Origin: Anabaena sp. UHCC 0204
GTDB lineage: Bacteria > Cyanobacteriota > Cyanobacteriia > Cyanobacteriales > Nostocaceae
Assembly: GCF_009711975.1 (NCBI RefSeq)
Contig: NZ_VIKW01000004.1
Coordinates: forward strand, 114,657 to 178,656
Length of the DNA stretch: 64,000 nucleotides
Reading direction: 5' to 3'
The translations under genes were made by a program, and so were the position numbers. Under the pieces are notes generated by a model. The model did no database searches. It saw only the letters and a program-made list of their open reading frames with translations, and was not told where the DNA came from. How positions within the stretch are numbered: the stretch's first letter is position 1; each line of letters starts with the position of its first letter. Positions 1-7,810 of this stretch are shown piece by piece.

Positions 1-242
1 CAGGCAATAATGCTGCCAACCCATTTGATGATCGCCGGAGCTTGATAGGATTTATGAATAATGAGCCGATGGTATATGGCTGTAATACTCATCATTCTGA
101 TTACATAAAGAGCAACTCCCCAAAGAATACTTTTCCATGATAATCCTGTGATCAAGGGAACGAAAGCTCCTAAGTGTGTTACTATGATCAGAAGTGGTCC
201 CAAACAGTAACTAAGGACTAAAATCCTGGGATACTTTTTCAT
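1..242 (-). CDS. Fatty-acid (acyl-lipid/acyl-CoA) desaturase, N-terminal part only
   Basis: The reverse strand reads into the window edge without a stop, giving about 80 residues from an ATG at 240-242. The peptide starts MKKYPRILVLSYCLG, has two hydrophobic membrane segments (about residues 7-30 and 37-55), and then the sequence YHRLIIHKSYQAP. The HX4H spacing (HRLIIH) right after a membrane helix is the first histidine box of delta-9-type membrane desaturases, which insert double bonds into membrane lipid acyl chains. The rest of the gene, including histidine boxes 2 and 3, lies outside the window. The start is likely but not proven. Confidence is good for the family and low for regiospecificity. 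Confidence 0.75.
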   Translation of the reverse strand, partial: MKKYPRILVLSYCLGPLLIIVTHLGAFVPLITGLSWKSILWGVALYVIRMMSITAIYHRLIIHKSYQAPAIIKWVGSIIA

Positions 243-406
243 ATATCGGTGTTTTTGTGAACTGTATTCATGAATATTTTTAGTTTTTTTTGTAGGTTTA
301 TTACGTCAATTTTTGAGCATTTTTCAGGAAATGTAAGGTGGATTTTTTGTCATTATCTCACTTAAACCCTTCACAAATTACTGGAGTTTATTAAATAAAT
401 CTTTAG

Positions 407-441
407 ACAAAAAATAGGCAACATAGAAAGTTTATGTTGCC
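407..441 (-). terminator. Rho-independent terminator of the plsX-fabH-fabD operon
   Basis: A perfect 9-bp inverted repeat (GGCAACATA / TATGTTGCC, 417-425 and 433-441) with a 7-nt loop is followed on the minus strand by a run of T (complement of 409-414). It lies about 50 bp beyond the fabD stop, facing the right way. Confidence 0.8.
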
Positions 442-493
442 AATGTCATCTACAAAAAGACTTATTTAAGTTTAAATTAATTTGCGAAATTAT

Positions 494-1375
494 CTATGCA
501 GGTAACTCAGCAGCATTACGAATGTTTTCTAACATTAAGCCAGGAGCAGTCCGTTTAATCAAACCTGTTAAAACGTTACCAGGTCCAATTTCCACAACTT
601 TTTCAATACCATTTTCTGGTAATTGCAAAGAAATTTCTCGCCACCGCACAGAACCTGTCATTTGTTGAGAAAGACGCTGTTTTAAAATCTCTGCTCCTAT
701 TGCGGGAACTGGGTCTACATTGGATAAAACGGGGACAGTTGCTGACTGAAAAACAACGGAGTCTAGAACTTCTTGAAATTCCGTTGCGGCTGCTTTCATT
801 AAATGTGAATGAAATGCTCCTGAAACCTTTAAGGGGATAGCTCGTTTAGCTTTAACTTGAGACATAACAATCTGTACAGCTTCTGGAGTTCCAGAAATTA
901 CAACTTGAGCAGCACTATTATCATTTGCTAAAACTACATTAGGTGTTTCGCTAATGACTTTTTCCAATTCTTCTCGGTCAAAATTCATGAGCGCGGCCAT
1001 CATTCCACCAACAGCACTATCCATTAATTCAGCGCGGCGTTTGACTAAGCGTAAACCCGTAGACCATTCAAAGGCACCAGCTACATAAAGAGCGATATAT
1101 TCTCCTAAACTGTGACCTGCAACTATATCTGGTCGCTGTCCTTTTTCCCGCAATATATCAGCAATTATACTTTCGATTACATACAAACTAGGCTGGGTAT
1201 AAAGTGTCCTTGATAAAGTTTCAATGTCACTTTGACATATATCTGTGACAGACCAGCCCAAAATTGCCTCAGCTTGAATAAATTTTTCTTTGGCTAATGG
1301 TAGATTTAACAAGTCTATTCCCATTCCCAGTGCTTGAGAACCTTGTCCGGGAAACACCCATGCAGTTTTAGTCAT
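494..1375 (-). CDS. fabD: Malonyl-CoA:ACP transacylase FabD
   Basis: This cytosolic enzyme moves malonyl groups from CoA to acyl carrier protein, feeding type II fatty-acid synthesis. The 293-aa protein has the usual family length. It shows the N-terminal FPGQGSQ motif (oxyanion region), the nucleophile elbow GHSLGEY with Ser89, and the catalytic histidine in AFHSHLM (His191). It is the last gene of a plsX-fabH-fabD unit read leftwards. The region just upstream of its ATG is not a normal leader: TTGTCAG-type heptamer repeats run up to the start codon and no Shine-Dalgarno sequence is visible, so translation may depend on coupling or be weak. A hairpin terminator follows the stop. Confidence 0.97.
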   Translation of the reverse strand: MTKTAWVFPGQGSQALGMGIDLLNLPLAKEKFIQAEAILGWSVTDICQSDIETLSRTLYTQPSLYVIESIIADILREKGQRPDIVAGHSLGEYIALYVAGAFEWSTGLRLVKRRAELMDSAVGGMMAALMNFDREELEKVISETPNVVLANDNSAAQVVISGTPEAVQIVMSQVKAKRAIPLKVSGAFHSHLMKAAATEFQEVLDSVVFQSATVPVLSNVDPVPAIGAEILKQRLSQQMTGSVRWREISLQLPENGIEKVVEIGPGNVLTGLIKRTAPGLMLENIRNAAELPA

Positions 1376-1458
1376 TTGTCGGTTGTCAGTGGTCAGTTGT
1401 CAGTGGTCAGTTGTCGGTTGTTCGTTGTCAATTGTCAATTGTCAATTGTCAATTATCA
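1376..1458. repeat. Short tandem heptamer repeats (TTGTCAG/TTGTCAA) between fabH and fabD
   Basis: About eleven degenerate copies of a 7-bp unit fill essentially the whole fabH-fabD spacer. The end next to fabD is mostly TTGTCAG/TGGTCAG and the end next to fabH mostly TTGTCAA. This matches the STRR class known from filamentous cyanobacteria. There are no unique spacers, so it is not a CRISPR array. Confidence 0.9.
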
Positions 1459-1463
1459 ATTGT

Positions 1464-2465
1464 TTATCTTCCCCATTGAAAAATGGCTGCACCCCAGGAG
1501 AGTCCTGCACCAAAGCCAGATGTAGCAATTATATCATTTGCTTTAATTTTGCCTTCTCGGACTGCTTCATCTAAGGCTAGGGGAATAGATGCGGCGGAGG
1601 TGTTACCATAATTGGCGACATTGCTGATGACTTTATCTTCTGGAATATGTAAGCGTTCAGCAACGGAATTGATAATGCGTTGATTTGCTTGATGTAATAC
1701 GAGCCAATCTATGTTTTCAATTTTCAGGTTAGCTGCAAATAAGGCTTTGTCTATAACTTCTGGAACTTTCTGCACAGCAAAGCGGTAGACTTCTTTCCCG
1801 TTCATGGTAATCGGGTGATATTTGCCTGTAGATACGTGAATATCTGGTGTTAGTTCTTCGGTGGAAGCATTATAGGGGAGGTTGAGAAAATGATTTTGAG
1901 AACCGTCGCTTTTGAGGCAAAATCCTAATAAGCGATCGCTCTTATTGGCCTGTAATACAACTGCTCCAGCGCCATCACCAAATAATACACAACTGCGTCT
2001 ATCTTGCCAATCTACCCACCGGGAGAGGATATCTGCCCCAATCAAGAGTACATTTTTGTAAGCACCTGTTCTGATGTATTGTGCTGCGGTAACTAGACCA
2101 AACACAAAACCAGAACAGGCGGCAGTTAAGTCAAAGGCGACTGCTTTGATAGCACCTAATTCACCTTGAACACGGCAAGCAGTTCCAAATAGGTCATCAG
2201 GGGTAGAAGTGGCCAGCAAAATTAAATCAATATCTGCTGCTGTAATTCCGGCGGATTCCAGAGCCTTTTGACTAGCAGCAGTAGCTAATGATGTGAGTGA
2301 GTCGGGGGGCAATGCTAACCGCCGTTGACGAATGCCTGTTCTTGTGGTGATCCACTCATCTGATGTTTCTACTAATTGAGTTAGTTCCTGGTTATGTAAA
2401 CAATTTGCTGGGACTGCTGAACCACTGCCGATGATTGCTATGCCGCTGCTCAAAAAATGTTGCAC
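1464..2465 (-). CDS. fabH: 3-oxoacyl-ACP synthase III (KAS III) FabH
   Basis: FabH condenses acetyl-CoA with malonyl-ACP to start fatty-acid elongation. The 333-aa protein carries the catalytic triad: Cys117 in AACSGF, His258 in LHQANQRI and Asn288 in YGNTSAAS, with the expected spacing. The N-terminal IIGSGSAVP and EWITTRTGI stretches are also typical. It is the middle gene of plsX-fabH-fabD. Its stop codon sits only a few bases from the STRR array, and a second array lies upstream of its start. Confidence 0.97.
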   Translation of the reverse strand: MQHFLSSGIAIIGSGSAVPANCLHNQELTQLVETSDEWITTRTGIRQRRLALPPDSLTSLATAASQKALESAGITAADIDLILLATSTPDDLFGTACRVQGELGAIKAVAFDLTAACSGFVFGLVTAAQYIRTGAYKNVLLIGADILSRWVDWQDRRSCVLFGDGAGAVVLQANKSDRLLGFCLKSDGSQNHFLNLPYNASTEELTPDIHVSTGKYHPITMNGKEVYRFAVQKVPEVIDKALFAANLKIENIDWLVLHQANQRIINSVAERLHIPEDKVISNVANYGNTSAASIPLALDEAVREGKIKANDIIATSGFGAGLSWGAAIFQWGR

Positions 2466-2475
2466 TCTTAATCTC

Positions 2476-2515
2476 CTCAGTTGTCAATTGTCAGTTGTCA
2501 ATTGTCAGTTGTCTT
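2476..2515. repeat. Second TTGTCA(A/G) heptamer array, upstream of fabH
   Basis: About five units of the same alternating TTGTCAA/TTGTCAG heptamer lie directly upstream of the fabH start. The rest of the 215-bp fabH-plsX spacer contains no gene. Confidence 0.85.
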
Positions 2516-2680
2516 GTTTGTAAGCATTAATAACGAGTACCAATGACAATTCCAATTTGAGACGGGGGACTTTAGATTTATAAAAAATCGTAATTTTTCA
2601 TCTAAAATCCGAAATCTCAAATCGGATGACAAATGACAAATGGCTGTTAGCGTAGTATCTCTACTTTTGAGAACAAATAG

Positions 2681-3706
2681 CTAACTGCTTTCATTCTGGA
2701 GAATTTGATATTGAGATTGGAGTCTTTCTAACACCTGATTATCTACAGCTTCTTTAGCCATACGAATGGCGCTAAAAATAGATGGTGCTTGGGAACTACC
2801 ATGACCAATAAAACAAATTCCGCTGACACCTAAAAGCAAAGCGCCTCCATGTTCAGCGTGATCCATGCGCTGTTTAACGCGCTTTAAATTGGGTTTTAAA
2901 ATCGCTGTACCGATTTGACCATGTAGCCCTTGGGGTAATTCTTCTCGCAGAATTTGCAGGATTACACCGCCGACTGCTTCGGCAAATTTTAATAAAATAT
3001 TACCCACAAAGCCGTCGCAAACAATCACATCAAATTCACCGGATAATACATCACGCCCTTCCGCATTACCAGTAAAATTAATTTGAGTATTTTCCCTTAA
3101 CAATTGGTGGGCGCGGAGAACTACTTCGTTACCTTTAGTATCTTCTTCGCCAATATTCAATAAACCTATTTTGGGTTGTTCTGTTCCCAAAACATACTGA
3201 CTGTAAATTGAACCCATAACTGCAAACTGCTCTAAAAATTTAGGGCGACAGTCTACATTAGCGCCGACATCCAGGATCATTACTGGTTTACCGGCTTTGA
3301 TGGTAGGGAATACTGTGCCAATTGCTGGGCGGTCAATTCCCGGTAATCTTCCTAAACGCAGTAAAGCTGATGCCATCGCCGCCCCAGAATGACCGGCAGA
3401 AAATACAGCATCTGCTTGTTTCGTTTTCACTAAATCCATCGCTATGTTGATGGAAGCTTTTCGCTTACGTCTAACTGCGTTGAGAGGCTCTTCATCCATA
3501 GCGATCGCATCCTCGGCAGGAACAATCTCTAAATCCGCCATATTAGTTTTTGGCGGCATCACAGCCTCAATTTGTTGGGGATCACCAACCAATAATATTT
3601 TTACACCCAATTCTTCGCGCGCCCGCAGTGCGCCGGCGACGATTTCAGTGGGTGCATGATCTCCCCCCATTGCGTCAATTGCGATCCTTACACCAGTCGA
3701 TCCCAT
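2681..3706 (-). CDS. plsX: Phosphate acyltransferase PlsX
   Basis: PlsX makes acyl-phosphate from acyl-ACP for phospholipid synthesis and is usually a peripheral membrane enzyme. The 341-aa protein begins with the family signature IAIDAMGGDHAP and contains the conserved blocks SAGHSGAAMAS, LDVGANVDC and VCDGFVGNI. The length fits the family. It is the first gene of the plsX-fabH-fabD unit and is likely transcribed from the 289-bp region upstream. In that region I see AT-rich sequence but no clear regulatory motif. Confidence 0.96.
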   Translation of the reverse strand: MGSTGVRIAIDAMGGDHAPTEIVAGALRAREELGVKILLVGDPQQIEAVMPPKTNMADLEIVPAEDAIAMDEEPLNAVRRKRKASINIAMDLVKTKQADAVFSAGHSGAAMASALLRLGRLPGIDRPAIGTVFPTIKAGKPVMILDVGANVDCRPKFLEQFAVMGSIYSQYVLGTEQPKIGLLNIGEEDTKGNEVVLRAHQLLRENTQINFTGNAEGRDVLSGEFDVIVCDGFVGNILLKFAEAVGGVILQILREELPQGLHGQIGTAILKPNLKRVKQRMDHAEHGGALLLGVSGICFIGHGSSQAPSIFSAIRMAKEAVDNQVLERLQSQYQILQNESS

Positions 3707-3940
3707 TGCTCAGAGCTTATAGAAACCTTACAAATTTTATCAGATTGCAATACTTAAAATTTGAAAATTCTAAAAAAAACCATAAGAAACTAGACTTTTA
3801 TCGCAACTAGATAATCTATAACTCTATTACTCTCGCATAAACTAGCTACAAAGCAATTAAGTTAAATTATACAAATAAGCGATTACTCTAGAATCATTTG
3901 ACATATTCTTGATAAGATTTATAATCTTACCAAGAATGCT

Positions 3941-3975
3941 GACAAAAAAGGGCAACATCTAAATTTATATTGCCC
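3941..3975 (-). terminator. Rho-independent terminator after the Rpn-type gene
   Basis: GGGCAACAT (3950-3958) and ATATTGCCC (3967-3975) form a 9-bp stem with one imperfect pair and an 8-nt loop. On the minus strand it is followed by CTTTTTTGTC. Stem sequence and T tail closely resemble the fabD terminator. Confidence 0.75.
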
Positions 3976-3995
3976 ACTGACTTATCCGTAATTAT

Positions 3996-4814
3996 TTAAT
4001 GGTTTTGATCTAACCAAGCAACCAAATCAGATATTTCAGAAAAATCTAAAAACTCTTCTCCTAATACTTCTAATTGCTCGGTAGATAATAAGCGAATTCG
4101 TTCAACTATGAATGAATCCATTTCACCAAAGCGACGATTTAATTGGCGATTCAAGAAACGAAAAGCTTCTTTTTGTTCTCCCTTTTCCAAAATATCCTGA
4201 TAAATTACAGATTCTTGCATAATATCCTCGCTCAATAATTGACGAATTAGATTTTTCTCGAATCGTAAACCTGCTAAAATCTCTGTGTAAGCAGCGGTAT
4301 TCTGTCTGGCTGGTACATCTGCAATTTTAGCAATTTCTGTGGCTACTTGGGATAATAACCCTGGTGCGGAATTGGTTTTTGTTAATGGTGCTAATGGAAG
4401 CAATGCTGGGTTATGGAGAAATAAATCTGAATCTTGCTCCCACATCCGGATTACTCGATAGCGATGATTTGTCATTTCATCAATATAAGCTTCGGTAAAC
4501 GCGATTTCATTACTTGTTTCTTGTAAGAAAATCACTACTTGGGTGACAGGCAGATTATATTGTCTAACTAATCTGACAAAATAATCTAACATTCTTAACG
4601 GAATGGGAGTGTCTGATTTGGTGTTAGTCTGAAATTCTAGATGTAGGATTCTGTTTTTCGTTTGCAGCAAAATAACAGAATCTGCGCGAATTGGTTCAAT
4701 GCTAAGTTCGGTTTTTAAGACTTTGATTGTTTCAACTGTTTCCGGTAGCAACCAGTTGGCAAAATCAAGGGGATATTTTTCAGCTAGGATTTTACAAACA
4801 TTATCAAAACTCAC
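3996..4814 (-). CDS. Rpn family PD-(D/E)XK nuclease / putative transposase with DUF4351 tail
   Basis: The 272-aa protein belongs to the group annotated as Rpn recombination-promoting nuclease or 'DUF4351', common in cyanobacteria. The N-terminal half has the nuclease-like core: RADSVILL, then LHLEFQTNTKSD (the E-x-Q version of the E-x-K motif), then MLDYFVRLVRQY. The C-terminal 60 residues (KGEQKEAFRFLNRQLNRRFG onwards) match the DUF4351 type. Translation starts at a GTG (4812-4814) inside the 3' end of the 82-aa upstream gene, an 11-bp overlap that points to coupled translation. A terminator follows. Family members are thought to cut DNA and promote recA-independent recombination; that is family knowledge, not visible here. 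Confidence 0.8.
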   Translation of the reverse strand: MSFDNVCKILAEKYPLDFANWLLPETVETIKVLKTELSIEPIRADSVILLQTKNRILHLEFQTNTKSDTPIPLRMLDYFVRLVRQYNLPVTQVVIFLQETSNEIAFTEAYIDEMTNHRYRVIRMWEQDSDLFLHNPALLPLAPLTKTNSAPGLLSQVATEIAKIADVPARQNTAAYTEILAGLRFEKNLIRQLLSEDIMQESVIYQDILEKGEQKEAFRFLNRQLNRRFGEMDSFIVERIRLLSTEQLEVLGEEFLDFSEISDLVAWLDQNH

Positions 4815-5052
4815 GATTTACACCCTTTTTTTGGCTGATAGTCAGTAATTCAATATTCAGGTTTTCTTTTACATCTTCTGGCGACTCAAACATGATCTCA
4901 AAGCCACCGTTGGGAATAGTTCGACGCAAAAATCTTAAATGGTCTTCTGCATCTTGGCGGTTAGCAAAACGGGCGACGGTGTAAGATTCGGTAATTGTTA
5001 CAGTTCTGACTATGACCCAAGGATGATTTTGGGTAACAACTGGTTTTATCAT
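4804..5052 (-). CDS. Small hypothetical protein coupled to the Rpn-type nuclease
   Basis: This is an 82-aa ORF with a strong Shine-Dalgarno (AAGGAG about 8 bases before the ATG on the minus strand), which is why I accept it. The sequence has TESYTVARFANRQDAEDHLRFLRR, resembling small cyanobacterial proteins with a ferredoxin-like or SPOR-like beta-alpha-beta pattern, but I do not recognise the family. It overlaps the nuclease gene by 11 bp, so the two are probably co-expressed. Function unknown. Confidence 0.6.
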   Translation of the reverse strand: MIKPVVTQNHPWVIVRTVTITESYTVARFANRQDAEDHLRFLRRTIPNGGFEIMFESPEDVKENLNIELLTISQKKGVNREF

Positions 5053-5190
5053 GGTGAATGTCTCCTTATCTTAGGAAGCCGGAAGTCAGCAGCAAGCGTC
5101 GGAAACTTATTTGCTGGCTTCTGACAATATTTGTAGTTTTGTTGGCGGGTTGCTGTGAGTGTGTTTTCATCGCTTATAAACACTCTCGTT

Positions 5191-5580
5191 TCATAGCCGT
5201 GGCGGTAAAAGCTGGGTTGCGTCATGGTCATGCAGTCCGGGGACGACTAGCCATAGCCACATTCGACACTTGAACAAGCGCAGTAATAGTAGTTCTTCAG
5301 GGAATTTTTGATTTCTGTAACCTTGCCAGTGTCCCAGGTTTGCAAGTTGTTGTTTGGCACAGGTGGGGCAAAGGTCGCCTGGTTTTCCTTTGTCTATGGT
5401 GTAATTTGCGTCTTCAGATTTTAGGGGTTTGATGCCAGGAAATTGACTGTTTTGAGAATAGGGGCAGGGTTTACCGTCTAGTTCTGCGGGCATGATACCT
5501 GTGCAAATTAGGCTGTCGGGGTATACTTTGCCGTCGGGGGAGAGGAAGAGGGCTTTGGGTTTGGTGTTTTTTATATTCAT
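5191..5580 (-). CDS. Hypothetical protein with CxxC-type cysteine motif
   Basis: I place the start at the ATG ending at 5580 (MNIKNTKPKALFLSPDGKVYPD), giving about 129 aa. The longer frame back to 5700 would overlap the XRE gene and run through a promoter-like sequence. Cysteines occur in ICTG, KPCPYSQ and LCPTCAKQQ, suggesting a zinc-ribbon, but there is no family match I recognise. The last 25 residues (from KCRMWLWLVV) look unlike coding sequence, so the true end could be earlier or the gene may be frameshifted. Confidence that it is expressed is moderate. Confidence 0.45.
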   Translation of the reverse strand: MNIKNTKPKALFLSPDGKVYPDSLICTGIMPAELDGKPCPYSQNSQFPGIKPLKSEDANYTIDKGKPGDLCPTCAKQQLANLGHWQGYRNQKFPEELLLLRLFKCRMWLWLVVPGLHDHDATQLLPPRL

Positions 5581-5613
5581 GCTTGACAGTTGCCAGAAGC
5601 AGATGCTATTCTG

Positions 5614-5642
5614 ACAATATACGTTAACCGAATAAATGTCAA
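5614..5642 (-). promoter_or_regulatory. Candidate sigma-70-type promoter for the cysteine-motif ORF
   Basis: On the minus strand TTGACA (complement of 5637-5642), a 17-bp spacer and TATTGT (complement of 5614-5619) lie about 35-60 bp upstream of the ATG at 5580. This supports the internal start for that ORF. It is a sequence match only. Confidence 0.4.
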
Positions 5643-5659
5643 ACATTAACTTAGAAAGT

Positions 5660-6145
5660 TTAGCTTTCCTCCTGATGTGTAAATCCAACCATCTGAGCAA
5701 CTAATTCTAAATGTTTTGACGTTGAGCGAGTTGGTTCATAGATTCCGTTTTCCCATTCACTCACTGTTGCTTGCCGCACACCCAATTGTGCTGCAAATTC
5801 TGCTTGTGTTAAACCCATTTGGAGACGTAATGCCTTGATTGATTTGCTATTCCATACCACTTGCCCATCTACAAGTTGCACTTGTTTGCTATTAGTAAAT
5901 TGGCGAAAAGTAACACATTGCTGATCAAAATCAACATTTTCAACCCGATATCCTGCTTCTATCCAGGCAGAAGCTTGTAATGCGCCTTTGCTGCGATTAC
6001 TCCACCATGCCCGTTTACTTTTTGCTGAATTGGGTAAGGAATCTTTTATTAAACTCTCGATTTCAACAAATGATAAAGTTATTTCATTTTGTTCACTGCT
6101 ATACAAAAAGTCTAGGAGTGGCTGGTATTTACTACCCTCCTTCAT
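5660..6145 (-). CDS. XRE-family helix-turn-helix protein with N-terminal DUF7662-like domain
   Basis: The 161-aa protein has two parts. Residues about 5-75 (KYQPLLDFLYSSEQNEITLSF, then AWWSNR and GWIEAGY-like sequence) resemble the DUF7662 type. Residues about 100-155 are a clear XRE helix-turn-helix: LRLQMGLTQAEFAAQLGV followed by TVSEWENGIYEP. A GAGG ribosome site lies just upstream of the ATG. It is probably a small DNA-binding regulator or antitoxin-like factor. It sits between the cysteine-motif ORF and the M-S-HEPN operon, all on the same strand, so it could regulate either neighbour. Confidence 0.8.
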   Translation of the reverse strand: MKEGSKYQPLLDFLYSSEQNEITLSFVEIESLIKDSLPNSAKSKRAWWSNRSKGALQASAWIEAGYRVENVDFDQQCVTFRQFTNSKQVQLVDGQVVWNSKSIKALRLQMGLTQAEFAAQLGVRQATVSEWENGIYEPTRSTSKHLELVAQMVGFTHQEES

Positions 6146-6189
6146 GTTACCTCTTCCTCTACTAACATCTATTATCTTCTATCAATTAG

Positions 6190-7116
6190 TTAGTTTTCAG
6201 TTAGCCTACGACTTTCAAAGTTATTAATATATCCTGGCTGAATAATTAGCTCTTGAAACTCTTTACAAATCAATCTAATTAACTCTTCATTCTCCCCTGT
6301 TAGATAACGTCCGTGCATCAGCCTATTCCTTAATACACGGAGGTCATTAATTTTTTTCGTGATTGTATCTCGTGTATTTTTATTAACAGTATTAGCAAAA
6401 ATTGACTGAGGTGAATTTGATAGCTTATAACCTCCTTCTAAGTCATCAACTATACTAATCATTTTTGATAAATCTGTAAAATCTGCATAATAAAGCCACT
6501 GCATAAGTAGAGGATTATGTTGCTGGTAGTTAGCTTCATTTTCCTTATTCTTTAATGCTTCACTCTTACATTCTTTATATTTTTTAAGTCTATCTTCCCA
6601 TTTATAGCCATATTTCATTTTATATTTTTCAAGATTTTGTTCAGCATCTTCTATATATCTATCAAGAGTATCTTCCCAGAAAGAACCATACTTTTTGAGC
6701 ATTACAGATATAATAAACTCTCTGACTGCGTTTTCAAAATTCATTACTAAAGGGAATAATCTCTCACTTCTCTCATCCCCATAAGAGTTATAAACAAGTA
6801 TTAATTTAGGAAAATACGTTTCTGCTGCCTGTGCTAAAACCTTCTCAAGTTCGATAGGTTCAACCGGAACTGCCATTTCAACGTCAAAAGTTATTAAAGT
6901 ATGAGAATTGATATCGGATTGCCAATGTACATTTAAGAGAAACTCAAAATTTTGGGTAACTGCTGCTTGCAATTCATATTGATTATTTAATGGATTTACA
7001 GGTACTGACTCATATTCGTCGTATACAGCACCCAAGTCATCGAAAAGATCATACAAGGCTCTTTCTAATTCCTCCTGTGGCTGTTCAAAAACAGTCAAGT
7101 AGCAAGCATGAATCAT
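6190..7116 (-). CDS. Unknown protein with C-terminal HEPN-type RX4H motif, third gene of the M-S operon
   Basis: I do not recognise this 308-aa protein as a named family. Its last 60 residues contain RNRLMHGRY (residues 263-271). This is an RNxxxH motif, the RX4H signature of HEPN domains, many of which are metal-independent ribonucleases in toxin-antitoxin, abortive-infection and RM-linked systems. The first 130 residues are acidic with an ACYLTVFEQ start; the middle (about 140-190) is rich in K/E/Y and probably helical. The ATG directly abuts the stop of the specificity-subunit gene (0-bp gap), so it is almost certainly translated with the methylase and S subunit. I infer an RNase or abortive-infection effector. 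It could also be a non-catalytic HEPN scaffold. Confidence 0.6.
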   Translation of the reverse strand: MIHACYLTVFEQPQEELERALYDLFDDLGAVYDEYESVPVNPLNNQYELQAAVTQNFEFLLNVHWQSDINSHTLITFDVEMAVPVEPIELEKVLAQAAETYFPKLILVYNSYGDERSERLFPLVMNFENAVREFIISVMLKKYGSFWEDTLDRYIEDAEQNLEKYKMKYGYKWEDRLKKYKECKSEALKNKENEANYQQHNPLLMQWLYYADFTDLSKMISIVDDLEGGYKLSNSPQSIFANTVNKNTRDTITKKINDLRVLRNRLMHGRYLTGENEELIRLICKEFQELIIQPGYINNFESRRLTEN

Positions 7117-7806
7117 TTACACTGCCCCTTGAAATAGCTTTCCAAAAAGCTTATGGGCTTCAGCACGGCAATCCTCAGCAGCTTTAGATAATTTCCCTGC
7201 CTCTTGTGTCAATCGTTGTGCTTCTGAAATAATTCGTTTTTGTTCATCTAGAGAGGGAAGCATCACAGGCAAATCATTTAGAGCAGTAATAGTTAACATA
7301 GGTTGAATGCTACCAGTTGAAAGGGAGTGAACCAGGGTTTGACCAACATCTGAATTAAGATAGAAAGCTAGGTAAGCAGGATCAATCTTGTCTGTTAAGC
7401 GCAATCTTGCAAGGTGTGTATCTATGTTGGCTGGTTCGTCAGATTCGTAAACAGCAGCTATCCCTGGACGCATGATTAAACTAACCAGCACATCACCCTT
7501 ATGAACTTGAGTTGCTTCAAGTTTCTTATGATCATCTGGATTTAGATAGCGTACATGATTAAGATTAATACCCTGTGCTGAAATATTACGTATTGAGAGT
7601 AAAGGAATACCGTCAACATTCTCAAGCCCAGTCACGGAATAACCACGCTTAGTAGTTCCTTCAACAACTACAGTTACCAACTTAACCACTGGAAAGGGGC
7701 TTTTCTCTAACTGAGCCATTGCACCTGTCACAACTTGTGAGTAAGGTTCAAAGTTCCAGACACCTTTTTGACGTAACTGCGAAAGATTAACTATAGTTTT
7801 TTCCAT
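7117..7806 (-). CDS. Half-size type I restriction specificity subunit (HsdS-like, one TRD)
   Basis: HsdS subunits set the DNA target for type I methylases. This one is 229 aa, about half the usual size. It has one target-recognition domain (about residues 35-180, with IPLLSIRNIS, GDVLVSLIMRPG and YLAFYLNS typical of the family) followed by a C-terminal helical arm (LDEQKRIISEAQRLTQEAGKLSKAAED). A single-TRD subunit would need to dimerise to mimic a full HsdS and would then read a palindrome-like split site. It lies 4 bp after the methylase stop and 0 bp before the HEPN gene. Confidence 0.85.
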   Translation of the reverse strand: MEKTIVNLSQLRQKGVWNFEPYSQVVTGAMAQLEKSPFPVVKLVTVVVEGTTKRGYSVTGLENVDGIPLLSIRNISAQGINLNHVRYLNPDDHKKLEATQVHKGDVLVSLIMRPGIAAVYESDEPANIDTHLARLRLTDKIDPAYLAFYLNSDVGQTLVHSLSTGSIQPMLTITALNDLPVMLPSLDEQKRIISEAQRLTQEAGKLSKAAEDCRAEAHKLFGKLFQGAV

Positions 7807-7810
7807 TTAA

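Noticed and set aside
1376..1458. Heptamer array considered as CRISPR
   Set aside because: 7-bp units without unique spacers; an STRR, not CRISPR. No CRISPR array or cas gene was seen in the window.
1334..1574. Two 63-aa plus-strand frames over the fabH-fabD spacer
   Set aside because: They consist of translated heptamer repeats and antisense coding sequence.
5049..5273. Frames of 60 aa (minus) and 71 aa (plus, with one hydrophobic stretch)
   Set aside because: They overlap each other and the end of the cysteine-motif ORF, with no ribosome site that I can see. The plus-strand one has a membrane-like stretch but no Hok-type features beyond that.
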